NCBI GenBank assembly: GCA_014155875.1
Contig: JACEFZ010017893.1
Location: 310,001 to 374,000 of the forward strand
DNA: 64,000 bases
Reading direction: 5' to 3'
Source of the DNA: Cepaea nemoralis
Lineage: Eukaryota; Mollusca; Gastropoda; Stylommatophora; Helicidae
The translations under genes were made by a program, and so were the position numbers. Positions 15,100 to 25,261 of this stretch are shown one piece after another. A model generated the notes under the pieces. The model worked only from the letters and a program-made list of their open reading frames with translations. It did no database searches and was not told the origin of the DNA. How positions within the stretch are numbered: position 1 is the stretch's first letter; each line of letters begins with the position of its first letter.

Positions 15100-15408
15100 C
15101 TCGACTTGAAACCTGTTCACATCGAGCCTCTGAATATAAACCGTATCAAATACGAACAAGTTGTACCAGTCTTTATTTCAATCGGTGATGACATCTTTGC
15201 AGATGACGTTGTAAACTATGGCAGAATAATGATGTTGTTTACACGTGGGATGCGTCTTGGTAAGAAGCTGGTTGATAATTTTTACAATACAGGCGTGAAT
15301 GTCAAAGAACTGGAAGAAAAATCCGCTAAATCGGTTTGTCCGTATATGGCTGATAGTCCGTGGGTACTGAGACAACAAGGTGCCTGGCAACCTTTCTACA
15401 CTTAAAGG
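15100..15408 (+). pseudogene. Bcl-2-like protein relic B
   Basis: About 100 codons, bounded upstream by a TAA and without an ATG, so it is 5'-truncated or missing a first exon. BH1-like DDIFADDVVNYGRI lies near residue 25, followed by a hydrophobic segment with Gly-Met, an amphipathic helix, and BH2-like SPWVLRQQGAWQPFYT at the end. Spacing between the two motifs fits Bcl-2 family proteins, which bind BH3 helices and block or promote cell death. It is homologous to relic A but lacks its microsatellite. It lies head-to-head with a zinc-finger gene and 1.5 kb from the Polinton-2 terminus, so carriage by the mobile element is inferred. No membrane anchor follows before the stop. Confidence 0.65.
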
Positions 15409-15494
15409 CAAATAGCAGTTTAATAACCATAAAACTGAAGACTCAATCTTTCGTCGTTTTTGCGTAAAGTACAAAGTGAGTGAGAGGTTATGAG

Positions 15495-15610
15495 TTGGTT
15501 ATATATTATATAAATAAGCCCCGCCCACAGTATAGAGAACAGCCAATCGGTGCTTGTCTAACACAAAATGTTGACCAATTCTAAGACCAACACCCTGATT
15601 GGTTGTAAGT
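15495..15610. promoter_or_regulatory. promoter-like cluster: TATA, GC box, three CCAAT boxes
   Basis: TATATAAATA, then CCCCGCCC, then AGCCAATCGG, GACCAATTC and GATTGGTTG lie within about 110 bp. Read on the minus strand the order is CCAAT, GC box, TATA, pointing toward the zinc-finger gene about 450 bp away. Bcl-2 relic B lies antisense between them. Confidence 0.4.
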
Positions 15611-16296
15611 CACAAATCGGTTTGTGTGCTTTACAAGTCATTCTGCTGACAGAAGCATCAATCAGACTCATCTCAAAGGATGGAGGCCTGCACATAGTTT
15701 GGCAGCAATATAGAACAGATAGTGGCCATGTTTTTTAAGTGTTATGACATTACGCTGCCATCAGGGGCAATCTTGTTCGGGCCCGACACCCACGACGACA
15801 TGGAGGGCCACCTTTACATTTTTCCTTAAGGATTTCCTGTAACGATCTGAAAATTATGATGATACTGTTTCGGATGCATTTATCTACCCACTTCTCCACT
15901 CACCCACCCCTTAACAACGAATATCACTAAGCCATACTCACCACAACCAGTACTAGCCGCCGCGGTCTTTACTTTTTTAAGGTTTTCATTTATACTGTGT
16001 GATGATAGTGTATAAACCACTACAAGTCTTTACAGATCACTAATAACCTCTATTGGAAAACTTGCGCATGGACATTACAGAGTAAATCGCGGGTAAGGTA
16101 ACCTCTCCCGCCTAGGTCGACACACGATTTAATTGATCCTCCCTTTGTTAACATATAACGGAGCTCTGATTAATAATACCATATGTTACCAGTTCAGCTA
16201 ATTTACAATATTAATATTTCCACCACACATCCCTTATGGAAACCGATGACTTAATGGTCTATTCAATGTTACATTAAAAGACCCTGACACCGCGGG
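15611..16296. other. no gene; Polinton-2 subterminal region
   Basis: No reading frame or recognised motif. It leads into the tandem repeats of the presumed right TIR. Confidence 0.4.
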
Positions 16297-16300
16297 ATTC
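16288..16300 (-). other. B-box-like tRNA motif in presumed Polinton-2 TIR
   Basis: GGGATTCGAACAC on the plus strand is a B-box-like TGTTCGAATCCC on the minus strand. A comparable motif lies in the right TIR of Polinton-1 (37811..37824). Confidence 0.4.
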
Positions 16301-16309
16301 GAACACTTG

Positions 16310-16650
16310 ACCATCCCATGATCACTTGCCCGCCTCTTGATCACTTCCTTCATCGTTCACCTTAACCACCACCGTATCACTACACTACATTCCCCTCCAA
16401 TTTACGGGGTCACTTGACCACCGCTTGACCACCTCTTGACCACATCATCGTTCACTTTAACTACCATCACGTCACTACAGTACCTTCCCCTACAATTTAC
16501 GGGTTCCTTTGACCACCACTTGACCACTTGTCCATCACTTGACCACCTCTTGACCACGTAAACGTTTACTTTAACTACAACCACGTCAATACACGCACCC
16601 TCACTTACAATTTAATAGGTCACGCGACCACCCCTTAACAAGGAATGTCC
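16310..16650. repeat. about 100-115-bp tandem repeat, three copies
   Basis: Blocks with (T/C)TTGACCAC, TTTACTTTAACTAC-like and CAATTTA(C/A) words recur with TTCACCTTAAC-type anchors near 16354, 16451 and 16566. Tandem repeats near the ends are common in Polinton TIRs. Confidence 0.7.
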
Positions 16651-16689
16651 CTAAGTCATAACTTTAAGAAATTAATTAATTAATTTTTT

Positions 16690-16871
16690 AAAAATTAATA
16701 AAAGGAGCGATAACAGTGCAAAACACAATCGATTATTTATTCATGGGTTCTATTCCGGTCCTCCATTGCGCTTACTAAAAACGCGGGGCCTCCCGGTCCT
16801 TCTTCTTTATTCTTAGTATATTATGCCTCATTCCTCCATTTCCGACTCGTATACACCCTGACATACTACTC
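16690..16871. repeat. right terminus of Polinton-2
   Basis: The stretch starting ATAAAAGGAGCGATAACAG and running through TTATTCATG matches the Polinton-1 right TIR at about 37917..37970. The end reads ATACTACT, as in Polinton-1, and RTE-like LINE sequence begins immediately with CATACAGCAAAAC. The next 6 bp (CATACA) would be the target duplication. The left end is not in the window. Confidence 0.6.
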
Positions 16872-17594
16872 ATACAGCAAAACTGGTTCTGTATAGCATG
16901 TTAGCACTCTCTTTCTTATATTCATTGATAGCGACTTATTCCATAAGATACTCTTCATTTTACGAAATACGGCTTTTACTTTTCCTATTCTGCTCTTAAT
17001 CGCTTTTGTACATCTTCCATCTGATGTTATAAGTGCCCCTAGGTATGTTAAACTATCCACTTGGTTGAGAATTTCCCCTTGTATTTCTATGTCACATTTT
17101 GTTGTCCCCATTTTCTGTGATATCACCATTATTACTGTTTTCTTTATATTCAAGAAGAATCCTTTCTGTGCACTCTCTGTTACTACAATGTCCAACAATT
17201 GTTGTAGGTCTGTTGCATTATCTTCCCCCAATATTGTGTCATCTGCATAGCATATATTGTTTATATTATATCCTCCGATTAGTATTCCTGGCTTCTCTTT
17301 GATCTCTCTCATTATTACTTCGCTATATAGGGAGAAGAGATCGGGTGACAAGACACACCTCTGTCGTACTCCTAGCTTTATCTGTTCGTAACTGCCCTCT
17401 TTATTTCCCATTTTAATTGCGGCTACTTGGTTCCAGTGTATATTCTTTATTAATCTTAAATATTTCCCATCAAAGTTGATATCTTCCAACATTTTAATCA
17501 ACTCATCATGTTGTTTATCAAATGCCTTAGTATAATCTATGAAGCATAAACATATGTCTCTCTGTTTCTCTATTGACCTTTCTATTAGTGTTCG

Positions 17595-17596
<2 letters not shown>
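16872..17596 (-). pseudogene. RTE-like LINE RT, palm to thumb
   Basis: A 211-codon frame (16866..17501) and its upstream extension. RT motif B-like region RQRCVLSPDLFSLYSE has lost the usual Gly-Cys. Motif C ICYADDTIL keeps the catalytic Asp pair. FLNIKKTVIM, then YLGALITSDGRC and the thumb follow. BovB/RTE-type RTs copy their RNA at a nicked target. The frame is cut at its 3' end by Polinton-2, so it cannot be functional. Confidence 0.85.

Positions 17597-17676
<80 letters not shown>
17597..17676. repeat. (AT)n at left edge of SINE-A
   Basis: 80 bp of AT directly joining LINE RT to the SINE head. Confidence 0.95.
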
Positions 17677-17680
<4 letters not shown>

Positions 17681-17918
17681 GCTTCCTGGCCTAGAGGTTA
17701 GCGACTTTTCTCCGTAATCTCGTATACTCTCGTAAGTAACGTGACGACGGTGAGAATAGCAGTGGTTCGAATCGCGTCGGTAACTCACGGGGTATGTGAG
17801 CCGGCCGCTCAGAAAACAATGGCAAACTACTGAGCGTAATCTTGCCAAGAAATCAACAATCATCTGAAAGATGCTGATGTTGATAGCAATGTCCTGTAAG
17901 GGATATGCAAACAAAACA
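17677..17918 (+). mobile_element. SINE-A, full-length copy, tRNA-derived
   Basis: The head GCCGGCTTCCTGGCCTAGAGG contains an A-box-like TGGCCTAGAGG at 17687..17697. A near-perfect B box GGTTCGAATC lies at 17764..17773, about 67 bp later, longer than in a normal tRNA. The tRNA-unrelated body and 3' end GGATATGCAAAC follow. Transcription would be by RNA polymerase III and mobilisation by a partner LINE not identified here. The copy sits inside an RTE-like LINE and is bracketed by AT tracts that hide any target duplication. Confidence 0.85.
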
Positions 17919-17919
17919 A

Positions 17920-17945
17920 GATATATATATATATATATATATATA

Positions 17946-18014
<69 letters not shown>
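17920..18014. repeat. (AT)n at right edge of SINE-A
   Basis: About 95 bp of AT with one TC interruption, ending exactly where LINE RT sequence resumes. Confidence 0.95.
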
Positions 18015-18016
<2 letters not shown>

Positions 18017-18731
18017 CATTGTTTGTACCCTTTCCTTCCATAAAACCAGACTGTTCTTCACTTATTTCCATTTATATTTTCTTTCTTGTTCTTCTCATTA
18101 TAATTCTGAGTAGAAGCTTAGTGACATGGTTTATAAGGTTAACTGTACGAAAATCTTCGCATTCAATTGCACCTGATCTCTTTGGTATTGCTATAAATAC
18201 AGATTTCAGCACATCTCTCGGCAAATATCCAATGTTGTAAATATCATTCAGTATTTTGGTTAATATACCTACTCCAAATTCTCCCAATACTTTTAATTCT
18301 TCTACTGTGATTTCATCTGGTCCAGCTGTTTTTCATTTCTTCATATGTTTCATAGAGTCAGCGACTTCTTCTTTTAGAATAGGTGGGCCTTCTAAGTTTC
18401 TTTCTTCTGTTAATTCTTCTCTGTCTCCATTATATAATTCTCTTATATACTCATTCCACCTCTTCATGGTAACACCTTCCTCCAATAATATCTTTCCTGT
18501 TTTTGATTTCAAACACCCTGTATTTATTCATATGTTTCTTCATGTGAGCTCACTTATTTGTCTTGCATACTTATTTGATCATTAATGGAATTTAATTAAT
18601 CTTTTGTTTGCATTGCTCGTTTAACCAACTTTCTTTTGCCTTCACACATTTATCTCTTATTTCTTTATTTATCTTAGCATACTCTTGTTTGTCATTTTAT
18701 TCTGTTTCCTTTTGTCCATCAGAATTAAGAT
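18015..18731 (-). pseudogene. RTE-like LINE RT, N-terminal part
   Basis: Readable pieces include GVGILTKILNDIYNIGYLP, then SVFIAIPKRSGAIECEDFRT and [12 protein letters not shown]. These are the fingers region that precedes catalytic motif A in RTE-type RTs. The frame joins 16872..17596 once the SINE and AT tracts are ignored. Stops and frameshifts are present upstream. Confidence 0.8.
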
Positions 18732-19699
18732 TGTGGTATATTTTTTCGCAAGCTGTCAACGTCACTGTGAATATTCCCCGCAATAGCATTTCAAGATTAC
18801 CACCGCAACAGTGCTGGTTTGTTTCCCACTTCTAAAATCCTATTTTTACAACCGCAGACTCATTATCGACGTGATAGCCAAAAACTTGGATGTGAAAAGC
18901 TTATATAAAACAGCAATAACCGGCTCAAGGCCTCATTGTACATACCATAAACACGTCGTCACTAGATGAGGGCCGACTGTGAATGCAGGAATTGGTAGCC
19001 TCGAAAATCTCTACGAACGCAAGATAGAAAAGCAAGTCGAGGGAGAAAAGAAGGACCAACAAACCAGCAGCCAGTGTATTTAGAAACCCAACCAAAATCT
19101 AGGACCTGACATCTTGGTGTTGACATGTGGTGTGGGAGTCATTCAAAAGGAATGAAGGTAAACGCAATGATATAATTTATATTAGGCTAGTTAGTGATCC
19201 CTTTTTCAAGAAGTCGGTGAGTCAGTGTGTTGTAAACCTCTTTATTAGACCTTAAGGAAATTAATTTAGTAGAAACTAAATATTACATTCAATTATCATA
19301 GTCATGGATAAACTGTACTTTAGGATAAACCACAGTAAATGTCTTTTTCTCCCAGTTAAACAACTTAATGTATTGTGTAAGCATTAGACCTAGGTTGTAC
19401 ATTTTATTTCTTGAGTAGTTAAACTAAATCATCAGTGATTTAGAAGGTGAGTAACTTACCATTTAGAAGGCTAAGAATACTTAGTGCAGTGGTAAGAAAA
19501 CTATTTTGAATGTGCAAACACTGGTAAGACAAATTAGTGTAATGTGTAATAGTCAAGCAGATTGTTTTTTATATGAGCACATTGGAAGTCAAGTTTTTTT
19601 TCCATGAGCAAATACGAGCCAAATAGATTTCTATAGAGATCATGACAAACATGTGGAATTAATATTTGTTAGCCACATAATAATGCTTAATCAACCGCC

Positions 19700-20160
19700 A
19701 TGCAAGAATGGTTAGGATTCATAATGAATGAATGTGGATTGAGTATATCACATAAATCTATGTAATTGATGAGAGCATGCCTGTGGTGATTCATGTGTGA
19801 TTTCATTATTGTTAAACAGATGTGAATGTATCATTTGTGAACCACATCAATATGACTAATTATCATCCAGGAAATATTATAATTTCTGATGAATGATTGT
19901 GGAATGATTGAGATTTCATTATAATGTCATTGTTGATGAATCTGTGAGTTTATCCATTGTAAAGCACGTACATATGCTTAATTGTCATCGATACAGTTGT
20001 GATTGTGTCTGATGAATGAATGTGGAATGATTGAGATTTGATTGTGATGTGAATGGTGTTAAACATTTAAAGTTATCTTTGGCAAATCACATAAGTATAA
20101 TTACTTATCTTACATGCAAGTATGAGAATGATTTCTGATGAATGAGTGAAGAGGAAGTGA
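19700..20160. repeat. diverged tandem repeat, about 123-bp period
   Basis: CTGATGAATGA(A/T)TGTGGAATGA-like words start near 19886, 20009 and 20132, with an older unit near 19720. Confidence 0.6.
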
Positions 20161-20299
20161 CATGCTAAGAAGGAGTATAAGCTAGCAATCAATTTCATGA
20201 TAGAAGGCAACTTTGACATGTAATGTCCTGTCTATCAGAAGAGAACATGTTCGGCATAACCCATACACTAATTAATAATTTAGTGCACTCCGACGCATG

Positions 20300-20470
20300 A
20301 CAGCACTTTGTATTATATATCACTCATGTTACCATCATCTGGTTTTGTGTCTTAAGCATGACACCAATCTGTATTACATATCACTCATGTAACAATCATA
20401 GGGTTCTGTGTCCTGAATGACACCACTCTGTATTACATATAACTCAGGTTACAAACATATAGTTTTGTGT
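20300..20470. repeat. about 60-bp tandem repeat, three copies
   Basis: CTGTATTACATATCACTCA-type words at about 20309, 20370 and 20429, each followed by GGTT(T/C)TGTGTCTT-like sequence. Confidence 0.75.
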
Positions 20471-20477
20471 GTCTTGA

Positions 20478-20600
20478 ATGATGATGATGATTGTAATGAA
20501 GATGATGATTGTAATGCTGATGATGATAATGATATAATGATAATGATGAGAATGATGATGATGATTGTAATAACAATGATGACGATGATGATACATGAGG
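20478..20600 (+). repeat. (GAT)n-rich tract
   Basis: Interrupted GATGATGAT runs, similar to the 3' tail of the RTE-like LINE at 61823..61845, so it may be a relic tail. Confidence 0.8.
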
Positions 20601-22015
20601 TAAAAACATATTACAGACACTGTGAAAAGGAGGGAATATACTCTCCTTGAAAGCATTTAGATTAGAAAGAATTCACCTGAACTACTATACAAGAATTGAT
20701 ACCATGATGTACTTATATTGTTTATAAGCAAATACTCATTGCAATGGGGAATGATTTAAAACCCCTTAATGTATGAGGCCCTTTTCTTTAATGGAAGAAG
20801 ATGTAGAGAAAATAACTAGGTACAGAAAAGGATGGTAACATAGTTGTCAAATGCCAAATCAATCAAGGTATTACTCAACCTGGAGACCATGATGACAGGC
20901 ATAGGTGAAGATGAAACTGCACATCTGCTAGTCTAAACCTTGAACACCTTATAATGGAAGATTGGATGGAGAGCTAACCAATTCTGTTGGTGATGACTCA
21001 TTGAGAACACCAAGACAATCTGTCTCCTATGTTTATTTTTCTCTAGGAACAAGATTCCTTTTATTGATTTCACTTGTTGTGTTCTTAGGAGTTTACAGCA
21101 TTTCATTTCTAATGTCATAGTGATGATATCATTAGATTTATGATTGATGCTGAAATTTCAGGTAGTGGCTAGGTACAGCTAGATCCAGACCTGACTTTGT
21201 GAATGTAACAGCTTGACTGAATGTAGCAGCTGGACTGAGTGAGGCAGCTGATATAGTGAGACCAAATACTAGTCCAAAGCACTTCCTGCAGATTTCTCTA
21301 CCATAGAGGACAGGTATCCTAGATAACTTAGTCTATATTTATCTAGGTGGAGAAACCCTTGAGCCAAATAAGATAAACTTATCCTGGATAAAGGAACACT
21401 CAAGAAAGTATAACATATATTCTACACTGACTGATTGCAGCAGAGATCCAAGAACGTGATGGTGGACCAATCAGTGTATACAGTTTTGTATCCCCAGAGT
21501 ATACCTAGGCCCGAAGAAGAGGCCCAATAACTATTATTGAAGACTGATACAGCACTGATGGCGATGGATTGTATAGTGAGCACAGCCAGGATATAGATAT
21601 ATATGTAGTAGAGATGTACATGATCTTGTTTTTTTTATGCTTTGAATGTTGTATTTTTATGACCTTACTGTTAAATAGCACCATCTAAGTGTAATAAATT
21701 TGAAAAATAAGGGTCATTGTCTCTTTTGAGAGTTCTCTTGTCGTAGTAAAATTGTTTTAGTTAACAACCCTAGATATTAATTATTTAGTTGGTAGAGGAG
21801 AGACAAGGAACCACCAAAAGAATATTTTGCGTATTCAGAGAAAACTTTTCATTGGTTACCTGGAGGTATTCCTTGGTTCTCCAAAACTCTATTTATGGTC
21901 TCAAGACTGAGCCAGTTACAGCTAAATTAATTATAATGGGCAGGATCACATTGAGAAAGAGGAACTTCGTATTCTTTCTCTCTTTGGGGTTGTCCCAACA
22001 ACCATACATGCGACA

Positions 22016-23390
22016 AAGATTTCTTCATTCGTCCATTTTTTTAAAAAGCTTTTTGGCTTCTCTCCGGTAATATTTCTTTGCTAGTTTGATGAATGGAGTC
22101 CCTTAACATTTCCCATTTTTAATTTATACTCTGTATTTTGGCCATTGCATTGCACCTATTTTTCACAGTCATGCTGTATTGTTCTTGAATTTCTTTATCT
22201 ACTTTCAGAACCTTTTTATTAAGTCTCAAGTTCTTAACCATTTTTCCCTCTCTTTAATCTTACTTTTATTTGTCCACATAGTGGTATTGATCACTATTAC
22301 CGTCAGCGCCAGGCATTGTCTTTACATTAATTAATGCATTTCTACATCTTTTATTAATAAGTATGTAGTCAATTTGGTTGCGTATTTTCATATCAGGGCT
22401 TTTCCATGTGTATAGTCGCCTTTTATGGTGTTTAAACCATTTGTTTCTAATTATCATCTCATTAATATTTGCCCATTCTATTAATATCTCTCCTCTTTCA
22501 TTTCTTGTACCTAAACCGTAATTCCCCACTATATCCTCTATTTTCCCTTTCCTACTTTTGCATTAAAATTTCCCAGTATTATTTGTAATTCTTGTGATCC
22601 AATTTGAGCTATTGCCATTTCTACTTCATCGTAAAAGTGTTGTATTTCTTCTTCACTACTGCTTGTTGTTGGTGCATATATTTGTATAGTATTTATATCT
22701 ATTGGTTTGCCTTTGATTTTGACCATTATATCTCTCTCTAAAATACACCAGTATCCATTCATAGATTTGGCTATTTTTTCATCAAATATTATTCCTACAC
22801 CTTTTTCATGTGTGTCTCCCCTCCAGAATAAATTATTGTGTGTTTGTCGGTTATAATTTTGCCAGATCCGATCCCTTCCATCTCATCTCATTTATGCCCA
22901 GTATATTCATTTTCATGTTTTCCATTTCTCTTAGAACATTGTTTACCTTTCCTAGCTCTAAATTCATTTAGTTTAGTTATAGTTTTAGTTTTGCCATCAA
23001 TAGCTGGATGAGGGTCTGGTGTCACCTGTGGCTCATGACTGTCCCTATCGGACGAGGATGTCATCGACAGCCATTAACGTCGTTCACTATTTCTGAAATG
23101 TATGTCGCCATGAAATCTAGGGAAGATAATGTGGTGGTTTCCCCTTGCCTTCCATATTCACACGGTGGTATTTTATCTCTGACTTTGACAGCCATTTCCA
23201 AATGTCAGGACAAGTGAGTGCCCTGCTCTGCTCAGCTGCAGAGTTGTCCACTTATTCCGGTGGATACTCGGTCCCCAGAGCTGTGTTTGAAATACCGTGG
23301 TGTATTTCCATCCTCTACCACGTGGAGGTGCAGTTGGGATTTCCCTTCCTATAGTTATGGTCTATGACCAAAACTCTCCAGTACTTTTAG
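22016..23390 (-). pseudogene. RTE-like LINE endonuclease region and 5' part, copy 1
   Basis: Two minus-strand frames (22538..22762 and 22266..22529) carry apurinic-endonuclease landmarks: the strand ending in IQIYAPT, LGNFNAKVGK (the N in the GDFN-type motif), WANINEMIIRNKWF, then YTWKSPDMKIRNQIDYILI and GADGNSDQYHYV at the position of the terminal SDH motif. AP-type endonucleases nick target DNA to start target-primed reverse transcription. Stops separate the frames. The segment 23010..23390 has no readable motif and is assigned as 5' region by position only. Confidence 0.8.
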
Positions 23391-23780
23391 AGATCTATAC
23401 ATTGAAAATCAGGTCGCCTGAACCTGTAAAAGAGTTTGTATTATCGGAGTGAGGTTGGTGTAGACTTGTCTCCCAACCACGTAGCACAGTACCATCTTGA
23501 CGGGAGCTGTATCGCAGAGCTCTTCTCCCCGGTTTCAATGCCAGGTAACTGCGAGGCGTGCAAGACAAGACTGGAACTTCACATCTGCAGAAAGACATAT
23601 GAGGACGATGTCAGCACAGCACACACGGACTGCCTGCGACTAGGCTTAGGATGGCCATATTTTTTTTTATTAGGTGACAGGTATTTTTCTGTGTCAGCCG
23701 AACGCAAACCAATGCCTTGAAGGATGTTTTGTTTAAACTATTGTCAGAAGTCGGCATGTATGACTTAGCATTATTCATTC
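23391..23780. other. no recognised feature
   Basis: Small frames on both strands without recognised motifs. Confidence 0.45.
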
Positions 23781-24092
23781 ACAATTCCAACAACCGGGGT
23801 TTGAATCCAGTAGCAGACGATTTGGGAGAAGATTGCCTTGAGCTGATTTTCACAATAGTATGAGTGTTGGCTGTTCAAAAAGCAAAGGCAAACTACTGAA
23901 CGTAACTTCTTCTGCTTCTTCTTCAGCTTTCCGAGCCATTGAGGTTCTTTGCTGCAAATACAATCCGTCTCCATTCGTCTCTCTGGTGGACCTTCTCTTG
24001 CCAGTCTGAACGTAACACTGTCTAGAAAATCACAGACAGCCAATATATGCTGGGTTTATTGTGACCTCGTATCAAGGAGATGCAACTAACTT
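23781..24092 (+). mobile_element. SINE-A copy split by a 99-bp LINE end
   Basis: B-box-like GGTTTGAATC near 23798, then the normal body to GGCAAACTACTGAACGTAAC. A 99-bp insert is followed by repeated CTGAACGTAAC and the SINE 3' block ending GATGCAACTAAC. Confidence 0.8.
23907..24005 (-). mobile_element. 99-bp GAA-LINE 3' end inserted in SINE-A with 11-bp TSD
   Basis: Flanked by CTGAACGTAAC at 23896..23906 and 24006..24016. The insert equals the 3' end of the minus-strand LINE at 35634..36892 (last RT codons, short UTR, GAA-rich tail). Truncation is within a few bases of that in the copy at 40128..40230. Confidence 0.95.
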
Positions 24093-25261
24093 GTTTAATA
24101 TCAACAGTCAAAGCTGAATGCCAGCAAATGTTCCCCGATCACCAACTTGGCGGTCATGCGAAAAAACATGGACAGGCACAGATAACAGCAGGTCGTTCTG
24201 CCTGTTGTACTTTGGATCATTTTCCAACAATTACATTCTTGTGTAAGCAACTTCTCAACTTGTTTCAAGCATTGTCTGTTTTGGTCTGAAGTTCTAGTCA
24301 CACATGCATATGTTTTTGTGTGTATCGTGTCTCCACAAGATCTAATATACATTTTTATTGTGTTTTATTTCTGGTTGGTCTATACAAATATGGGGCTAGC
24401 ACCTTATACACGGTGCGCCTCTTGGCGTGTATGAGGGTTCTTTACTTTTGTCGTTTACTACAAGGACAAATGCTTATGACATTTGAAAATATAGACTACA
24501 TAAAGTGTTTCATTTTAATAAATACAAAGAAAATTTGCCTATTTAATCTTGTTCCCCCCTCCCCCTCCTCCATTTTTCTGTCCTTTACTGCTGTGTGCCG
24601 TCACAGGCTTGTTTAATGTTTGATTTACGAACTAGGGCTCGCTCGGTCGCTTGGTATGCTGAGATGTTGTGGGTTTTTAAGGTATTGATCTCGCCTTTGA
24701 CCCGTCTTTTTCATGGTCTCCCCCTGCCTCTTGATGTTTCCAATTCATTTTTTATGTTCGTGCTGCTGGCGACATTCCCACTAGTGGCAGAGTGAGGGCC
24801 GGTCTGGTTCGCAAGATCAGTCCCGCGTCTAGCGTTCGTTGTCTCGGATGGCTGTGTGAGGTGCACCAAAATGGGATCTTACCAGCCAACGCAAGTTAGC
24901 GAGGCAGGCGTTTCGAGAATGTAACCGCACCGTGCAGCCAGGGTCGTGGTTTGAGCGGGCAAAAGAGCAAATTTGTACGACCGTTCGACAAAGTCTCGAT
25001 AAGCGCCCACTCTCTCTCGATGAGTAGTGGGCTTGCAGTCAGTAAGCTGGTATAGCTTTTCGGTCAGTCCTGCCGGCGTAGCTTGAAAGCTCGTCGGTAG
25101 GCGTCCAGTGGTTTTGCATGTATCACCTTGTACCGGGAGGGCGCGCTTTATCGATGCTACTCTTGGCCTGCGTGTGCGTGAATAGTCCGCAGAATCTCGT
25201 TGGCCGCATGTGTGTGTGTGTGTGTGGTCTATTCTGGCGGTCAATCTATCTATCTGACTGA
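24093..25261. other. no gene recognised
   Basis: Contains a short (GT)n at 25207..25226. A 121-codon minus-strand frame at 24879..25244 shows no motif I know. The sequence is more GC-rich than its surroundings. Confidence 0.45.

Larger units (their letters stand above)
18732..22015. mobile_element. unclassified 3.28-kb non-coding insertion
   Basis: It splits RTE-like LINE copy 1 at a site intact in copy 2 (near 39136). AAGAT is duplicated at 18727..18731 and 22016..22020. The insert starts TGTGGTATA and ends ATGCGACA, a TG...CA pair, yet I see no LTR pair and no protein motif. An AATAAA-like word is at about 21690. Its interior holds the tandem repeats listed separately. It could be a degenerate LTR element, a large non-autonomous element, or two events. 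Confidence 0.6.
16872..23390 (-). mobile_element. RTE-like LINE copy 1, interrupted three times
   Basis: Minus-strand parts in correct order are RT (16872..17596 and 18015..18731) and endonuclease plus 5' region (22016..23390). Between them sit a SINE-A with AT tracts and a 3.28-kb unclassified insertion. The 3' end is cut by Polinton-2. Alignment to copy 2 (25620..26465 and 38132..40700) shows every junction cleanly. Confidence 0.85.

Noticed and set aside
15100..15408. intact host Bcl-2 gene
   Set aside because: No ATG, truncated upstream by a stop, no BH3 or membrane anchor seen, and a second broken copy nearby in a mobile-element setting.
17677..17918. possible genuine tRNA gene
   Set aside because: A and B boxes are present, but spacing is too long and the body continues into the conserved SINE 3' region found in other copies.
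17585..18240. Ile-Tyr repeat frames
   Set aside because: (AT)n translation artefacts flanking a SINE inside a LINE.
18732..22015. complete LTR retrotransposon
   Set aside because: TG...CA ends and a 5-bp duplication fit, but no internal LTR pair, primer site or pol motif is visible.
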